This document shows positions 23,879-32,546 of a stretch of 64,000 nucleotides of DNA, in pieces. Made by a program: the position numbers and the translations under genes. The first letter of the stretch is position 1. Each line of letters begins with the position of its first letter. The notes beneath the pieces are model-generated. The model was not told the origin of the DNA and did not search any database. It saw only the letters and a list, made by a program, of their open reading frames with translations. The DNA is from Streptomyces sp. AC1-42W. GTDB taxonomy: Bacteria > Actinomycetota > Actinomycetes > Streptomycetales > Streptomycetaceae. The stretch spans positions 2,294,001-2,358,000 of the forward strand of contig NZ_QKWY01000002.1 of the NCBI RefSeq assembly GCF_003248355.1, in the 5' to 3' direction.

Positions 23879-24886
23879 ATGGTGCGGAAGCCGGAAAGCG
23901 ACACAGAACAGCAGGAAAGGCGGATCGATCTGAGCCTGCCCCAGGTCGCGGGCAGTGCGGTCGCGGCGGTGGCGGCGGCCGTGGCGGCCTCCCAGCTCGG
24001 CGTGTACGGGACGATCGCCGGCGCCGGTGTGATGAGCATCGTGGCCACCTGCGGCGGCTCCGTCTTCCAGCACTTCTTCCGCCGTACGGGTGAGCAGATA
24101 CGTGAGGTCACCGTTCAGGTGAAGCACCCCGGACGCGAGGTGACGGTCCACACCCGCGAGACCGGCGCCCGCCGCCCGGACGACGCGGCCCACCGGGCCC
24201 CGGCCGGGATCACCGCGCTGCTCGGCCCGGTCGACGACCCCACGACCGTGCTGCGCCGCACGGACACGGCGGCGGACCTCGACGCCACGACCGTGCTGCG
24301 CCACGTAGACGCGGAGGCGGACCGGACGACCGTGCTGCGCCGTCCTGCGGTGGCGCCCGGTCCGGACGAGGAGTTCTCGGCGGCCACCACGCACGGCACC
24401 CGGCTGCGGGGCTGGAAGCGGTCGGCCATCGGCGCGGCCGCCGTGTTCGTCGTCTCGATGGCCGGCATCACCACGTACGAACTGATCTCCGGCGGCGACC
24501 TCAGCGGTGGCCGCGGTACGACCGTGGGCTCCGTCGTACGCGGCGAGCGCGACGCCGGGCCTTCCACCCCCGCACCCGCCGACGAGGACACGGAACCCGG
24601 CCGGGACACCACCGACCGCGCCCCGGACGACCGGGGCACGCCGACCCCCGGCACCGGCGACCGGGACGCGGGCAGCACCGCCCCGCAGCCCGACCGCGGC
24701 GGCGCCCCCACCGACGCGGCGAAGCCCACGCCCACGCCGACCCCCACCGGCCCGGCGGGCGGCGCGGTCGAACCGGCGCCCACCCCCAGCCCCGGCGCCA
24801 CGGACAACGGCGGCGAGAGCCCGGCGACCGACCCGGCCACCCCGGACGGCGCACCGGCCCCCGCCGGTCCCGAGACGGCGCAGTGA
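23879..24886 (+). CDS. membrane protein with TTVLR repeats and proline-rich external tail
   Basis: 335 residues from ATG 23879, with AAGGG 6 bases upstream. A hydrophobic hairpin lies at residues ~18-52 (VAGSAVAAVAAAVAASQLGV) and a further membrane segment at ~185-203 (GAAAVFVVSMAGITTYELI). Between them, three copies of the short motif TTVLR (DPTTVLRRTD, DATTVLRHVD, DRTTVLRRPA) occur about 20 residues apart. The last 130 residues are rich in Pro, Thr and Asp and probably face outside. I do not recognise a family. The repeats look like docking or phosphorylation sites, e.g. for Ser/Thr kinases and FHA domains; this is a guess. Confidence 0.8.
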   Translation: MVRKPESDTEQQERRIDLSLPQVAGSAVAAVAAAVAASQLGVYGTIAGAGVMSIVATCGGSVFQHFFRRTGEQIREVTVQVKHPGREVTVHTRETGARRPDDAAHRAPAGITALLGPVDDPTTVLRRTDTAADLDATTVLRHVDAEADRTTVLRRPAVAPGPDEEFSAATTHGTRLRGWKRSAIGAAAVFVVSMAGITTYELISGGDLSGGRGTTVGSVVRGERDAGPSTPAPADEDTEPGRDTTDRAPDDRGTPTPGTGDRDAGSTAPQPDRGGAPTDAAKPTPTPTPTGPAGGAVEPAPTPSPGATDNGGESPATDPATPDGAPAPAGPETAQ

Positions 24887-24893
24887 GCCCGGA

Positions 24894-26216
24894 TCAGTCG
24901 CCCAGCACCCGGCGCAGATAATCGTTGCCGAACAGCCGGTCCGGGTCGAGCCGGTCGCGTACGGCGGCGAACTCGCCGAAGCGCGGGTACACCCCGGCGA
25001 GGTACGCGGCGTCCCGCGTGTTGATCTTGCCCCAGTGCGGGCGGCCCGCGTGGGCGGTCATGATCCGCTCCACCGCGGTGAAGTACGCCTGGTAGGGGGT
25101 GCCCCGGTACAGGTGGACGGCGATGTACGCGGTCTCCCGGCCCGACGCCGTGGAGAGCGCGATGTCGTCGGCGGGAGCCGTGCGCACCTCCACCGGGAAG
25201 CTGATCCGCAGCGGCGAGCGGTCCACCATGGCCCGCAGCTCGCGCAGCGCCGCCACGGCCGCCTCGCGCGGCAGCGCGTACTCCATCTCCACGAACCGCA
25301 CCCGGCGCGGGCTGGTGAACACCTTGTACGGGATGTCGGTGTACGTGCGGGCCGACAGGGCCCGGCTGGAGAGCTTCGCGATCGAGGGGATCGTGGCGGG
25401 CACGGCCCGGCCCAGCGAGCAGGCGACCTGGAAGACGCCGTTGGACAGCAGCTCGTCGTCGATCCAGCCGCTGACGCGGCCGGGCGGGGCGGCGGGACCG
25501 GCGCTGCGGTTGTTCCGCTTGGTGTTGCAGTTCCCGGTGTGCGGGAACCAGTAGAACTCGAAGTGCTCGTTCTCGGTCACGAGCCGGTCGAAGTCGGACG
25601 TCACCCGGTCGAAGCTCATCGGCTCCTCGCGGGCGGTCAGCAGGAACACCGGCTCCACGGCGAAGGTGATGGCGGTGATGACGCCGAGGGCGCCGAGCCC
25701 GATCCGGGCCACCGCGAACACGTCCGGGTTCTCCGTCTCCGAACAGGTCAGCACCGTGCCGTCGGCGGTGACCAGTTCCAGGGCGCGTATCTGCGCCGAT
25801 ATGGACGCCGAGTCACGACCGGTGCCGTGCGTGCCGGTGGAGGTGGCCCCGGCGACCGTCTGCTCCATGATGTCGCCCATGTTGGTGAGCGAGAGGCCCT
25901 CGCGGGCCAGCGCGGTGTTGAGCCGCTTCAGCGGGGTGCCCGCCTCGACGGTCACCGTCATCGCCGCGCGGTCGATCTCCCGGATACCCGTCAGCAGATC
26001 GGGCCGGATCAGCACCCCGTCGGTGGCCGCGGTCGCGGTGAACGAGTGGCCGGTGCCGGCCGGCTTCACCCGCAGCCCGTCCTCGGACGCCCGGCGGAGC
26101 ACGTCGGCCAGCTCGTCGACGGAGGCGGGGGACACGGTCCTGGCCGGCCGGGCGGTGACGTTCCCCGCCCAGTTGCGCCACGGGCCCGTCGCCGTCCGTG
26201 CGTAGGTCTCGGTCAT
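24894..26216 (-). CDS. FAD-linked sugar-1,4-lactone oxidase (D-arabinono/L-gulonolactone type)
   Basis: About 440 residues; ATG 26216 is the probable start, with a GTG 33 bases earlier as alternative. An FAD-binding PCMH domain spans ~15-180 (RVKPAGTGHSFT; TGTHGTGRDSASISAQIRALELVTADG). The ALO substrate domain follows and ends in GKINTRDAAYLAGVYPRFGEF and RLDPDRLFGNDYL. Such enzymes oxidise aldonolactones with O2 to give ascorbate-like products or act on alditols. It is convergent with the proline-rich membrane protein and divergent from the ferrochelatase. The substrate is not determinable. Confidence 0.88.
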   Translation of the reverse strand: MTETYARTATGPWRNWAGNVTARPARTVSPASVDELADVLRRASEDGLRVKPAGTGHSFTATAATDGVLIRPDLLTGIREIDRAAMTVTVEAGTPLKRLNTALAREGLSLTNMGDIMEQTVAGATSTGTHGTGRDSASISAQIRALELVTADGTVLTCSETENPDVFAVARIGLGALGVITAITFAVEPVFLLTAREEPMSFDRVTSDFDRLVTENEHFEFYWFPHTGNCNTKRNNRSAGPAAPPGRVSGWIDDELLSNGVFQVACSLGRAVPATIPSIAKLSSRALSARTYTDIPYKVFTSPRRVRFVEMEYALPREAAVAALRELRAMVDRSPLRISFPVEVRTAPADDIALSTASGRETAYIAVHLYRGTPYQAYFTAVERIMTAHAGRPHWGKINTRDAAYLAGVYPRFGEFAAVRDRLDPDRLFGNDYLRRVLGD

Positions 26217-26426
26217 CTTCCCCGCGCCCTTCCCTAGGAACCGGCCCACCCAGCCGGTGTTTCCCCCGGACGGAGACCACGGGGTTACCGGCCGGTTGGA
26301 GGGGGATCATACTCACGGCCCCCGCATATGCATCCACCCCTCCCGAGGCCCGTGCGCAGCCCGGCCGCGCACCCGGCCCGGATGTCGGTGGGAACGGTCC
26401 CCGGCGCGGGTGGCAGGATCGACGTC

Positions 26427-27554
26427 ATGTCCGATCTGCGCGATCCCGCCCCCTACGACGCCCTGCTCCTGCTCTCCTTCGGCGGCCCCGAAGGCCCGGA
26501 CGACGTGGTCCCGTTCCTCGCGAACGTGACCCGCGGCCGGGGCATCCCCGAGGAACGGCTCAAGGAGGTCGGCAAGCACTACTTCCTGTTCGGTGGCGTC
26601 AGCCCGATCAACGCCCAGAACAGGGCCCTGCTCGACGCACTGCGCGAGGACTTCTCCGCGCACGGACTGGACCTGCCGGTGTACTGGGGCAACCGCAACT
26701 GGGCCCCCTACCTCACCGACACCCTGCGCGAGATGGTCGGGGACGGCCACCGCCGCATCGCTGTCCTGGCCACCAGCGCCTACGCCTCCTACTCCGGCTG
26801 CCGGCAGTACCGCGAGAACCTCGCCGACTCACTGGCCGTCCTGGAGGCCGAGGGCCTTCCCGTTCCGCGCGTGGACAAACTCCGGCACTACTTCAACCAC
26901 CCCGGCTTCGTGGAACCCATGGTGGAGGGTGTCCTCGCCTCGCTGGCGGAGCTGCCCGACGAGGTGCGTCCGGACGCACACCTGGCCTTCACCACGCACT
27001 CCATCCCGCTCTCCGCCGCCGACACCTCCGGCCCGGTCGAGGCGCACGGGGACGGCGGCGCCTATGTCGCCGAGCACCTCGACGTGGCCCGGCTGATCGT
27101 GGACGCGGTGCGCGAGCGGACCGGGGTGGCCCACCCCTGGCGGCTCGTCTACCAGTCGCGCAGCGGCGCCCCGCACATCCCGTGGCTGGAGCCCGACATC
27201 TGCGACCACCTCGAAGCCCTCCACGGCGACGGGGTGCCCGCCGTCGTGATGGCACCCATCGGCTTCGTCTCGGACCACATGGAGGTCCTGTACGACCTCG
27301 ACACCGAGGCCACCGCCAAGGCCGCCGAGCTGGGACTGCCGGTACGCCGCTCCGCCACCGTGGGCGCCGACCCCCGGTTCGCCGCCGCCGTGCGCGACCT
27401 CGTCCTGGAGCGGGCGGCCGCCGAGCGGGGCCTCGAACCCGGGCGGTGCGCCCTCGGGACGCTCGGCGCGAGCCACGACCTGTGCCCGGTGGGTTGCTGC
27501 CCGGCCAGGGCCCCGAAGCCCGCCGCCGCGGGCGCCGACAGCCCCTACGCGTGA
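26427..27554 (+). CDS. hemH: ferrochelatase (coproporphyrin-type, actinobacterial)
   Basis: 375 residues from ATG 26427; CAGGAT 7 bases before it and no ribosome site suggest a leaderless start. The fold is clear from LLLSFGGPEGPDDVVPFL and AFTTHSIPLS, where the catalytic histidine lies, and APIGFVSDHMEVLYDLD with the conserved glutamate. Cysteines in HDLCPVGCCPA near the C terminus are where actinobacterial enzymes bind a [2Fe-2S] cluster. In this phylum the enzyme inserts iron into coproporphyrin III (then also called CpfC). It may be cotranscribed with the following phosphatase gene. Confidence 0.93.
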   Translation: MSDLRDPAPYDALLLLSFGGPEGPDDVVPFLANVTRGRGIPEERLKEVGKHYFLFGGVSPINAQNRALLDALREDFSAHGLDLPVYWGNRNWAPYLTDTLREMVGDGHRRIAVLATSAYASYSGCRQYRENLADSLAVLEAEGLPVPRVDKLRHYFNHPGFVEPMVEGVLASLAELPDEVRPDAHLAFTTHSIPLSAADTSGPVEAHGDGGAYVAEHLDVARLIVDAVRERTGVAHPWRLVYQSRSGAPHIPWLEPDICDHLEALHGDGVPAVVMAPIGFVSDHMEVLYDLDTEATAKAAELGLPVRRSATVGADPRFAAAVRDLVLERAAAERGLEPGRCALGTLGASHDLCPVGCCPARAPKPAAAGADSPYA

Positions 27555-27602
27555 GCCCCCGCCCTTCCCCGTCCGTCCCCTCTCAACCTCCCAGGGAGCG
27601 CC

Positions 27603-28433
27603 GTGACCAGATTCGAACACTCAGTGGACAGCCTGCTCGAACTCGCGATGGAAGCCGCGGAACTCGCCGGCCGGCTGCTGCGCGACGGGCGTCCGGCGGG
27701 TCTGGGGGTGGCCGCGACCAAGTCCAGCCCGGTCGACGTCGTCACCGAGATGGACATCGCCGCCGAGAAGCTGATCACCGAGTACCTGATCGGCCTCCGC
27801 CCGTACGACAGCTTCCTCGGCGAGGAGGGCGGCACGACCGCCGAGGGCCGCAGCGGTGTGCGCTGGGTCATCGACCCGCTCGACGGCACGGTGAACTACC
27901 TCTACGGACTGCCGTCCTGGTCCGTGTCCATCGGCGTCGAGATGTACGGCGAGCGGGTCGCCGGTGTGGTGGAGGTCCCGATGCGCGGCGAGACGTACTT
28001 CGCGCGCCGGGACCACGGCGCCTTCGTCACCGGCGGCCAGTACGGCGAGGAGAAGGTCCGGCTGCGGTGCCGGGAGGCGGCCCCGCTCGCCGAGTCCCTG
28101 GTGTCCACCGGTTTCAACTACGTCGCGGACGTCCGGGCCCACCAGGCCGCGGTGGCCCGCGAGCTGATTCCGCAGGTCCGGGACATCCGGCGCGGCGGGT
28201 CCGCCGCGATCGACCTGTGCGACGTGGCCGCGGGACGGCTCGACGCCTACTTCGAGCGCGGTCTGCACCCGTGGGACCTGTGCGCCGGGGAGGTCATCGC
28301 ACGCGAGGCGGGCGCCCTCACCGGCGGGCGCCCCGGCCGGCCGGCGGACGGCGAGCTGACGGTGGCCGCGCCGCCCGGCGTCTTCGAACCGCTCCAGGCC
28401 CTCCTGGAGGAGCTGGGAGCCTGGCACGACTGA
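27603..28433 (+). CDS. inositol monophosphatase family protein
   Basis: 276 residues from GTG 27603 after AGGGAG. The lithium-sensitive phosphatase motifs are present: GEEGG, WVIDPLDGTVNYLYG (metal-binding Asp pair), and HPWDLCAGEVIAREAGA near the C terminus. These enzymes remove phosphate from inositol-1-phosphate or related sugar phosphates with Mg2+. In actinobacteria this could serve myo-inositol for mycothiol. It lies 48 bases after the ferrochelatase gene, same strand, and is followed by a terminator. Confidence 0.9.
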   Translation: MTRFEHSVDSLLELAMEAAELAGRLLRDGRPAGLGVAATKSSPVDVVTEMDIAAEKLITEYLIGLRPYDSFLGEEGGTTAEGRSGVRWVIDPLDGTVNYLYGLPSWSVSIGVEMYGERVAGVVEVPMRGETYFARRDHGAFVTGGQYGEEKVRLRCREAAPLAESLVSTGFNYVADVRAHQAAVARELIPQVRDIRRGGSAAIDLCDVAAGRLDAYFERGLHPWDLCAGEVIAREAGALTGGRPGRPADGELTVAAPPGVFEPLQALLEELGAWHD

Positions 28434-28475
28434 CGGGGGCGCCCCCGCCCCCTCCCGGCCCCCGTCCGGGCAGCA

Positions 28476-28517
28476 CAAGGGCCCCGCGGCCGCCGTACGG
28501 CAGCTTCGGGGCCCTTG
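28476..28517. terminator. bidirectional terminator after the phosphatase gene
   Basis: CAAGGGCCCCG pairs with CGGGGCCCTTG (11 bp), with a GC-rich 20-base loop that can fold further. It lies between converging genes. Confidence 0.75.
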
Positions 28518-28547
28518 CGGAACAGCCGGGTGTTCGTCCTGAACGGT

Positions 28548-28724
28548 TCAGGCGTTCGTTGTCGTGCCGAGGCGCACACCGTGCTCGGCGGCGAGTCGAT
28601 GAAGGTCGTCGAGTTCGCTCTGCTCGACGTCCGCGAGGAAGTAGTCGCCCGTCTCACGGGCCCGGGTGAGGTCGTCCTCGGTGGTCTTGATGCGGTGCAG
28701 CAGACCTGCGGTGAAAGCGTCCAT
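28548..28724 (-). CDS. small conserved-looking protein, 58 residues, function unknown
   Basis: Starts at ATG 28724 with a strong GAGGGGG site 6 bases upstream, which decides the start over a longer frame. The peptide (MDAFTAGLLHRIKTTEDDLT..., acidic, all-helical, no membrane segment) looks like one amphipathic helical hairpin. I have seen similar small proteins next to cutRS in other Streptomyces but cannot name a family. It is divergent from cutR. Confidence 0.7.
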   Translation of the reverse strand: MDAFTAGLLHRIKTTEDDLTRARETGDYFLADVEQSELDDLHRLAAEHGVRLGTTTNA

Positions 28725-29107
28725 GAAGCGCCCCCTCATCGTGGGTGGGTGGCACGGGGGTGTGCCCGGGTTTCCCTCCGCCGAAGCGGTAGGGCGGGTG
28801 ATCACGCACTCTCCGGAAGACGGAGGGGCCTGTGACAACGCCACATGGGAAGACGTGATCGAGGGTGTGAATTCGTCCTCCCCAGCCATGGGCTCGGAGA
28901 AACCTCAACTGGCCCGGAAAACCCGTGGCTTCCCCGAAGCCGCAGGTCGGACCGCACCGTCTTACCGCCGGTTTATGCGGGATACGGGCAGGATGGAGCC
29001 GTACGGGGTGTGCCCGGACCTGCCCGCCGTGCGGGCCGGCCGGGCCCCTTCCGGGTGTCCGGAGCCCCGGTGGAGATGGTTTGCGAAGTTCTAGGGAAGG
29101 AAGCGCC
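28725..29107. other. divergent region between the small protein and cutR
   Basis: 383 bases without a convincing gene. It must hold the cutR promoter. The cutR ribosome site is AAGGAA, 6 bases before its GTG. No clear repeats are seen. Confidence 0.5.
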
Positions 29108-29761
29108 GTGCGCGTACTCGTCGTGGAGGACGAGCAGCTGCTCGCCGATGCGGTGGCCACCGGTTTGCGCCGCGAGGCCATGGCCGTCGATGTCGTGTAC
29201 GACGGGGCCGCGGCCGTGGAGCGCATCGAGGTCAACGACTACGACGTCGTCGTGCTCGACCGCGACCTGCCCCTGGTCCACGGCGACGACGTGTGCCGCC
29301 GGATCGTCGAGCTCGGTGTGCCCACCCGGGTGCTCATGCTCACCGCGTCCGGGGACGTCAGCGACCGCGTGGAGGGCCTGGAGCTGGGCGCCGACGACTA
29401 CCTGCCCAAGCCCTTCGCGTTCAGCGAGCTGACCGCACGGGTACGGGCGCTGGGCCGCCGTACGACCGTCGCCCTGCCGCCCGTCCTGGAACGGGCCGGC
29501 ATCAAGCTCGACCCCAACCGCCGCGAGGTGTTCCGGGACGGCCAGGAGATCCAGCTCGCGCCCAAGGAGTTCGCCGTCCTGGAGGTCCTGATGCGCAGCG
29601 AGGGGGCCGTCGTCTCCGCCGAACAGCTGCTGGAGAAGGCGTGGGACGAGAACACCGACCCGTTCACCAATGTCGTCCGGGTGACCGTCATGACCCTGCG
29701 CCGCAAACTCGGCGAGCCCCCGGTGATCGTCACCGTGCCCGGCTCCGGATACCGGATCTGA
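29108..29761 (+). CDS. cutR: two-component response regulator CutR
   Basis: 217 residues from GTG 29108. The receiver domain has phosphoacceptor Asp51 (VVVLDRDLPLVHGDD) and the conserved lysine in PKPFAFSEL. The OmpR-type winged helix covers ~125-217 (LAPKEFAVLEVLMRSEGAVVSAEQLLEKAWDE; VTVMTLRRKLGEPP). It is followed 5 bases later by its kinase. In Streptomyces CutRS was first linked to copper and later to secretion/protein-folding stress outside the membrane. Assignment rests on sequence and gene order. Confidence 0.9.
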   Translation: MRVLVVEDEQLLADAVATGLRREAMAVDVVYDGAAAVERIEVNDYDVVVLDRDLPLVHGDDVCRRIVELGVPTRVLMLTASGDVSDRVEGLELGADDYLPKPFAFSELTARVRALGRRTTVALPPVLERAGIKLDPNRREVFRDGQEIQLAPKEFAVLEVLMRSEGAVVSAEQLLEKAWDENTDPFTNVVRVTVMTLRRKLGEPPVIVTVPGSGYRI

Positions 29762-29766
29762 GACCG

Positions 29767-30999
29767 GTGCCCCCCGTACCGCCGCCCGTTTCGGCGCCCC
29801 CGAAACCCACCTGGGACCCCAAGCAGCCGGAGCCCCCGTACCCCTGGCTGCGCCCGACCATCCGGATACGGCTCACCCTGCTGTACGGCGGGATGTTCCT
29901 GATCGCGGGCATCCTGCTGCTGTCGATCATCTACATGCTGGCCGCCCAGGCCATGCACGTGGGCAGTGACCTGCCGTTCAAGATCGTCAGCGGCAAGGTG
30001 ACCAGCGAGGTCTGCTACCTGCCGCAGAACGCCTCCGCCGACGACTTCAACGCCGCGGTGAACACCTGTGTCAACCATCAGCGCAAGGAGGCGCTGGACA
30101 CCCTGCTCAACCGGTCGCTGCTCGCCCTGGTGGGCCTGAGCGTCATCGCCTTCGCCTTCGGCTACGCCATGGCGGGCCGGGTCCTCTCGCCGCTGGGCCG
30201 GATCACCCGGATCGCCCGCCGGGTGGCCGGCACCGACCTGTCCCGGCGCATCGAGCTGGACGGGCCCGACGACGAGCTGAAGGAGCTGGCCGACACCTTC
30301 GACGACATGCTGGACCGCCTGGAGCGGGCCTTCACCGCGCAGCAGCGGTTTGTGGGCAACGCGTCGCACGAGCTGCGCACCCCGCTCGCCATCAACCGCA
30401 CCCTGCTGGAGGTCCACCTCTCCGACCCCCAGGCGCCGCCCGAGCTCCAGCAGCTGGGCAAGACGCTGCTGGCCACCAACGAGCGCAGCGAGCAACTGGT
30501 GGAGGGCCTGCTGCTGCTCGCCCGCAGCGACAACCAGATCATCGAGCGCAAACCCGTGGATCTCGCCGAGGTCGCCTCGCGGGCCATGGACCAGGCGCGC
30601 GGGGAGGCCGAGACCAAGGGCGTGGAGATGCGCGAGGAACTGGCGCCGGCGGTCGTCCAGGGCAACGGCGTCCTGCTGGAGCGCATCGCGCTGAACCTCG
30701 TGCAGAACGCCGTACGGTACAACGTGCCGGAGGACGGCTGGGTGGCCGTGAGCACGGAGCTGCTGCCCGGCCAGGCGGTGCTCGTCGTCTCGAACACGGG
30801 CCCGGTGGTGCCCGCCTACGAGATCGACAACCTCTTCGAGCCGTTCAGACGGCTGCGTACGGAGCGGACGGGCAGCGACAAGGGGGTCGGGCTCGGACTG
30901 TCGATCGCGCGGTCCGTGGCCCGCGCCCACGGCGGCCGGATCATCGCGGAACCACGTGAAGGCGGTGGACTTGTGATGCGTGTCTCACTGCCCGTCTGA
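29767..30999 (+). CDS. cutS: two-component sensor histidine kinase CutS
   Basis: 410 residues from GTG 29767. After a proline-rich N terminus, membrane segments lie at ~38-62 and ~118-140. The ~55-residue outside loop between them contains exactly two cysteines, about Cys83 and Cys101, which could form a disulfide and act as a redox or folding sensor. HAMP, HisKA (phospho-His201 in NASHELRTPLAINRTL) and HATPase (NLVQNAVRYN; GVGLGLSIARSVARAHGG) domains follow. It should phosphorylate CutR. Confidence 0.92.
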   Translation: MPPVPPPVSAPPKPTWDPKQPEPPYPWLRPTIRIRLTLLYGGMFLIAGILLLSIIYMLAAQAMHVGSDLPFKIVSGKVTSEVCYLPQNASADDFNAAVNTCVNHQRKEALDTLLNRSLLALVGLSVIAFAFGYAMAGRVLSPLGRITRIARRVAGTDLSRRIELDGPDDELKELADTFDDMLDRLERAFTAQQRFVGNASHELRTPLAINRTLLEVHLSDPQAPPELQQLGKTLLATNERSEQLVEGLLLLARSDNQIIERKPVDLAEVASRAMDQARGEAETKGVEMREELAPAVVQGNGVLLERIALNLVQNAVRYNVPEDGWVAVSTELLPGQAVLVVSNTGPVVPAYEIDNLFEPFRRLRTERTGSDKGVGLGLSIARSVARAHGGRIIAEPREGGGLVMRVSLPV

Positions 31000-31405
31000 T
31001 CGGGCGGACGGGGCGGTTTACGCACTGATTATTTTTTGTTCGCTTTGAGCGGAATTTTCGGGACCTGCTCTCGAAGAGTTCGTGTGTGATCGATCACATG
31101 AGCGAACGTGCCCTCCTCTACGCTCGGTGACCGGGGAACTCGCCGGAAACCCGGCGAAACCCCAGGTTTTCAGGGGTGGGTATTACGGGAAGTACACGGG
31201 GTGGTGCCTGTCGAAGGTGCCGCCAGGACCGTGTACGGTCCCCATCGCCACCCAAGCCGATCACTCTCGAGCGGTCCTTTTGGGTGTCGATTGAGTAACA
31301 GACCTTGATGTGAGGCAAAATCTCCGCCTCGGGTCGGGCACAAGTCCGGCCTCTCATGCGTTACGAGCGCTGAGACACCGCAGACACCCAGAGGGGGAGA
31401 GCGAC
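31000..31405. other. intergenic region between cutS and the DUF4193 gene
   Basis: 406 bases. It includes an AT-rich stretch just after cutS (ATTATTTTTTGTTC at about 31028-31041) and the perfect palindrome TGTGATCGATCACA at 31085. No supported gene. The frames starting at 31082 and 31108 have atypical composition and no ribosome site. Confidence 0.5.
31085..31098. promoter_or_regulatory. palindrome TGTGATCGATCACA
   Basis: A 14-base perfect dyad, half-sites TGTGA/TCACA as in CRP-family sites but with a 4-base rather than 6-base spacer. It lies 321 bases upstream of the DUF4193 start and 86 after cutS. Confidence 0.4.
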
Positions 31406-31702
31406 ATGGCAACGGATTACGACACCCCACGCAAGACCGACGACGACGTCGATCAGGACAGCCTTGAGGAACTGAAGGCGCGCCGGAGCGACAAGACGGC
31501 GTCCGCCGTCGACGTCGACGAGTTCGACGCGGCGGAGGGCCTCGAGCTCCCCGGCGCGGACCTGTCCAACGAGGAGCTGGCCGTACGGGTCCTGCCCAAG
31601 CAGGCCGATGAGTTCACCTGCATGAGCTGCTTCCTCGTGCACCACCGCAGCCAGCTGGCCCGCGAGAAGAACGGTCAGCCCATCTGCCGCGACTGCGACT
31701 GA
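31406..31702 (+). CDS. DUF4193 family zinc-ribbon protein
   Basis: 98 residues from ATG 31406 behind GAGGGGGAG. The N-terminal half is strongly acidic. The C-terminal half is a zinc ribbon with CxxC pairs at both ends (CMSCFLVHH...CRDCD). The family is widespread in actinobacteria. Related proteins include RNA-polymerase-binding and dUTPase-adjacent small proteins, but no function is established to my knowledge. Context with DUF3093, thioesterase, dut and DUF3710 is typical. Confidence 0.9.
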   Translation: MATDYDTPRKTDDDVDQDSLEELKARRSDKTASAVDVDEFDAAEGLELPGADLSNEELAVRVLPKQADEFTCMSCFLVHHRSQLAREKNGQPICRDCD

Positions 31703-31715
31703 GGTCCGGTCGGCC

Positions 31716-32093
31716 GTGGCAGGGGACAGACCGTTCCGCAAGCGGCGCCCGGACGGACGGAGGGACGAGCGGGGCCCGTGGGCCTCGCTCGAAGCAGCCG
31801 GAGCAGCAAGGGAGGCGGCCCGCGAGGCTGCCTCGGCCGGTGATACGGCCGACAGGGCCGGACACACCGGCAGGACGGAGCCCGTGACCGGGGCAGGCCG
31901 TCCGGATTCAGTGAAACGGGGAGTACGCCAGGGCGGGGAGAGCGCCGGTGCGGCGATCGGTCGAATCCACGACCCGATCGTCCATGTCGCTCCCCGCGTC
32001 CCTGCGCGAGATCTCGCCTCCCGGACCTTTCAGGCCCGGACCGCCGTGTCCAGGGCCGCCACCAGCGCCTGCGGGTCGCGCGTGGAGAGATAG
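31716..32093 (+). CDS. possible hypothetical protein, perhaps truncated
   Basis: An open frame of 125 residues from GTG 31716, 13 bases after the DUF4193 stop and on the same strand. Its first ~90 residues (arginine-rich start, then GAAREAAREAASAGDTAD and a stretch ending VHVAPRVPARDL) resemble, from memory, the N terminus of a longer Streptomyces protein found at this place. The frame then runs 64 bases into the 3' end of the DUF3093 gene on the other strand. I read it as a gene that has lost its C terminus, or a chance frame. Confidence 0.3.
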   Translation: MAGDRPFRKRRPDGRRDERGPWASLEAAGAAREAAREAASAGDTADRAGHTGRTEPVTGAGRPDSVKRGVRQGGESAGAAIGRIHDPIVHVAPRVPARDLASRTFQARTAVSRAATSACGSRVER

Positions 32094-32488
32094 ACGTACG
32101 GGGTCGCGTCCTGCGGGTCGGTGACCTCCACCCGCACCGCCGTGGGGATGTAGCTGCGCAGCAGCATGAACGCCCTCGGGTCCGCCTTGTGCGTGCGCCA
32201 GGCGCGCGCCTCCTCGGCGTCCAGCACCGTGGCCTCCCCGAGCGCCGACACCGGAATCCGCGCGTCCCCGGCGACCAGCGCACCCGCCACCACCCGGATG
32301 CGGGCCGAGCCGTACGCGCTGACCGCCACGGCCGACAGGACCGAGCCGCCGGCGAGGCCGCCGAGCAGCGGAAGGGTGCCCAGCGGCAGCAGCATCAGCG
32401 CGCACGCGAGGCCGATCAGGACGGCGATCAGCCACCACGAACGGGGAGCGGTGAGGCGTTCGTCGTAAGGCTGGGTGGAAGGCTGCAT
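32030..32488 (-). CDS. DUF3093 family membrane protein
   Basis: 152 residues from ATG 32488. Two close hydrophobic segments at ~18-65 (WWLIAVLIGLACALMLLP; GGLAGGSVLSAVAVSAYG) are followed by a soluble beta-rich domain (YIPTAVRVEVTDPQDATPYVYLSTRDPQALVAAL). The family is actinobacterial and unassigned. It is divergent from the thioesterase-dut genes. The gene's 3' end overlaps the doubtful frame at 31716. Confidence 0.88.
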   Translation of the reverse strand: MQPSTQPYDERLTAPRSWWLIAVLIGLACALMLLPLGTLPLLGGLAGGSVLSAVAVSAYGSARIRVVAGALVAGDARIPVSALGEATVLDAEEARAWRTHKADPRAFMLLRSYIPTAVRVEVTDPQDATPYVYLSTRDPQALVAALDTAVRA

Positions 32489-32546
32489 GGCTCCAAGCTT
32501 GGCACGGCGCGACCGGCGGCTACCCGCGCGGGTAAGGTCTGCGCCT

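Noticed and set aside
31082..31308. Small frames after cutS
   Set aside because: They start within the palindrome or nearby, lack ribosome sites and have atypical composition.
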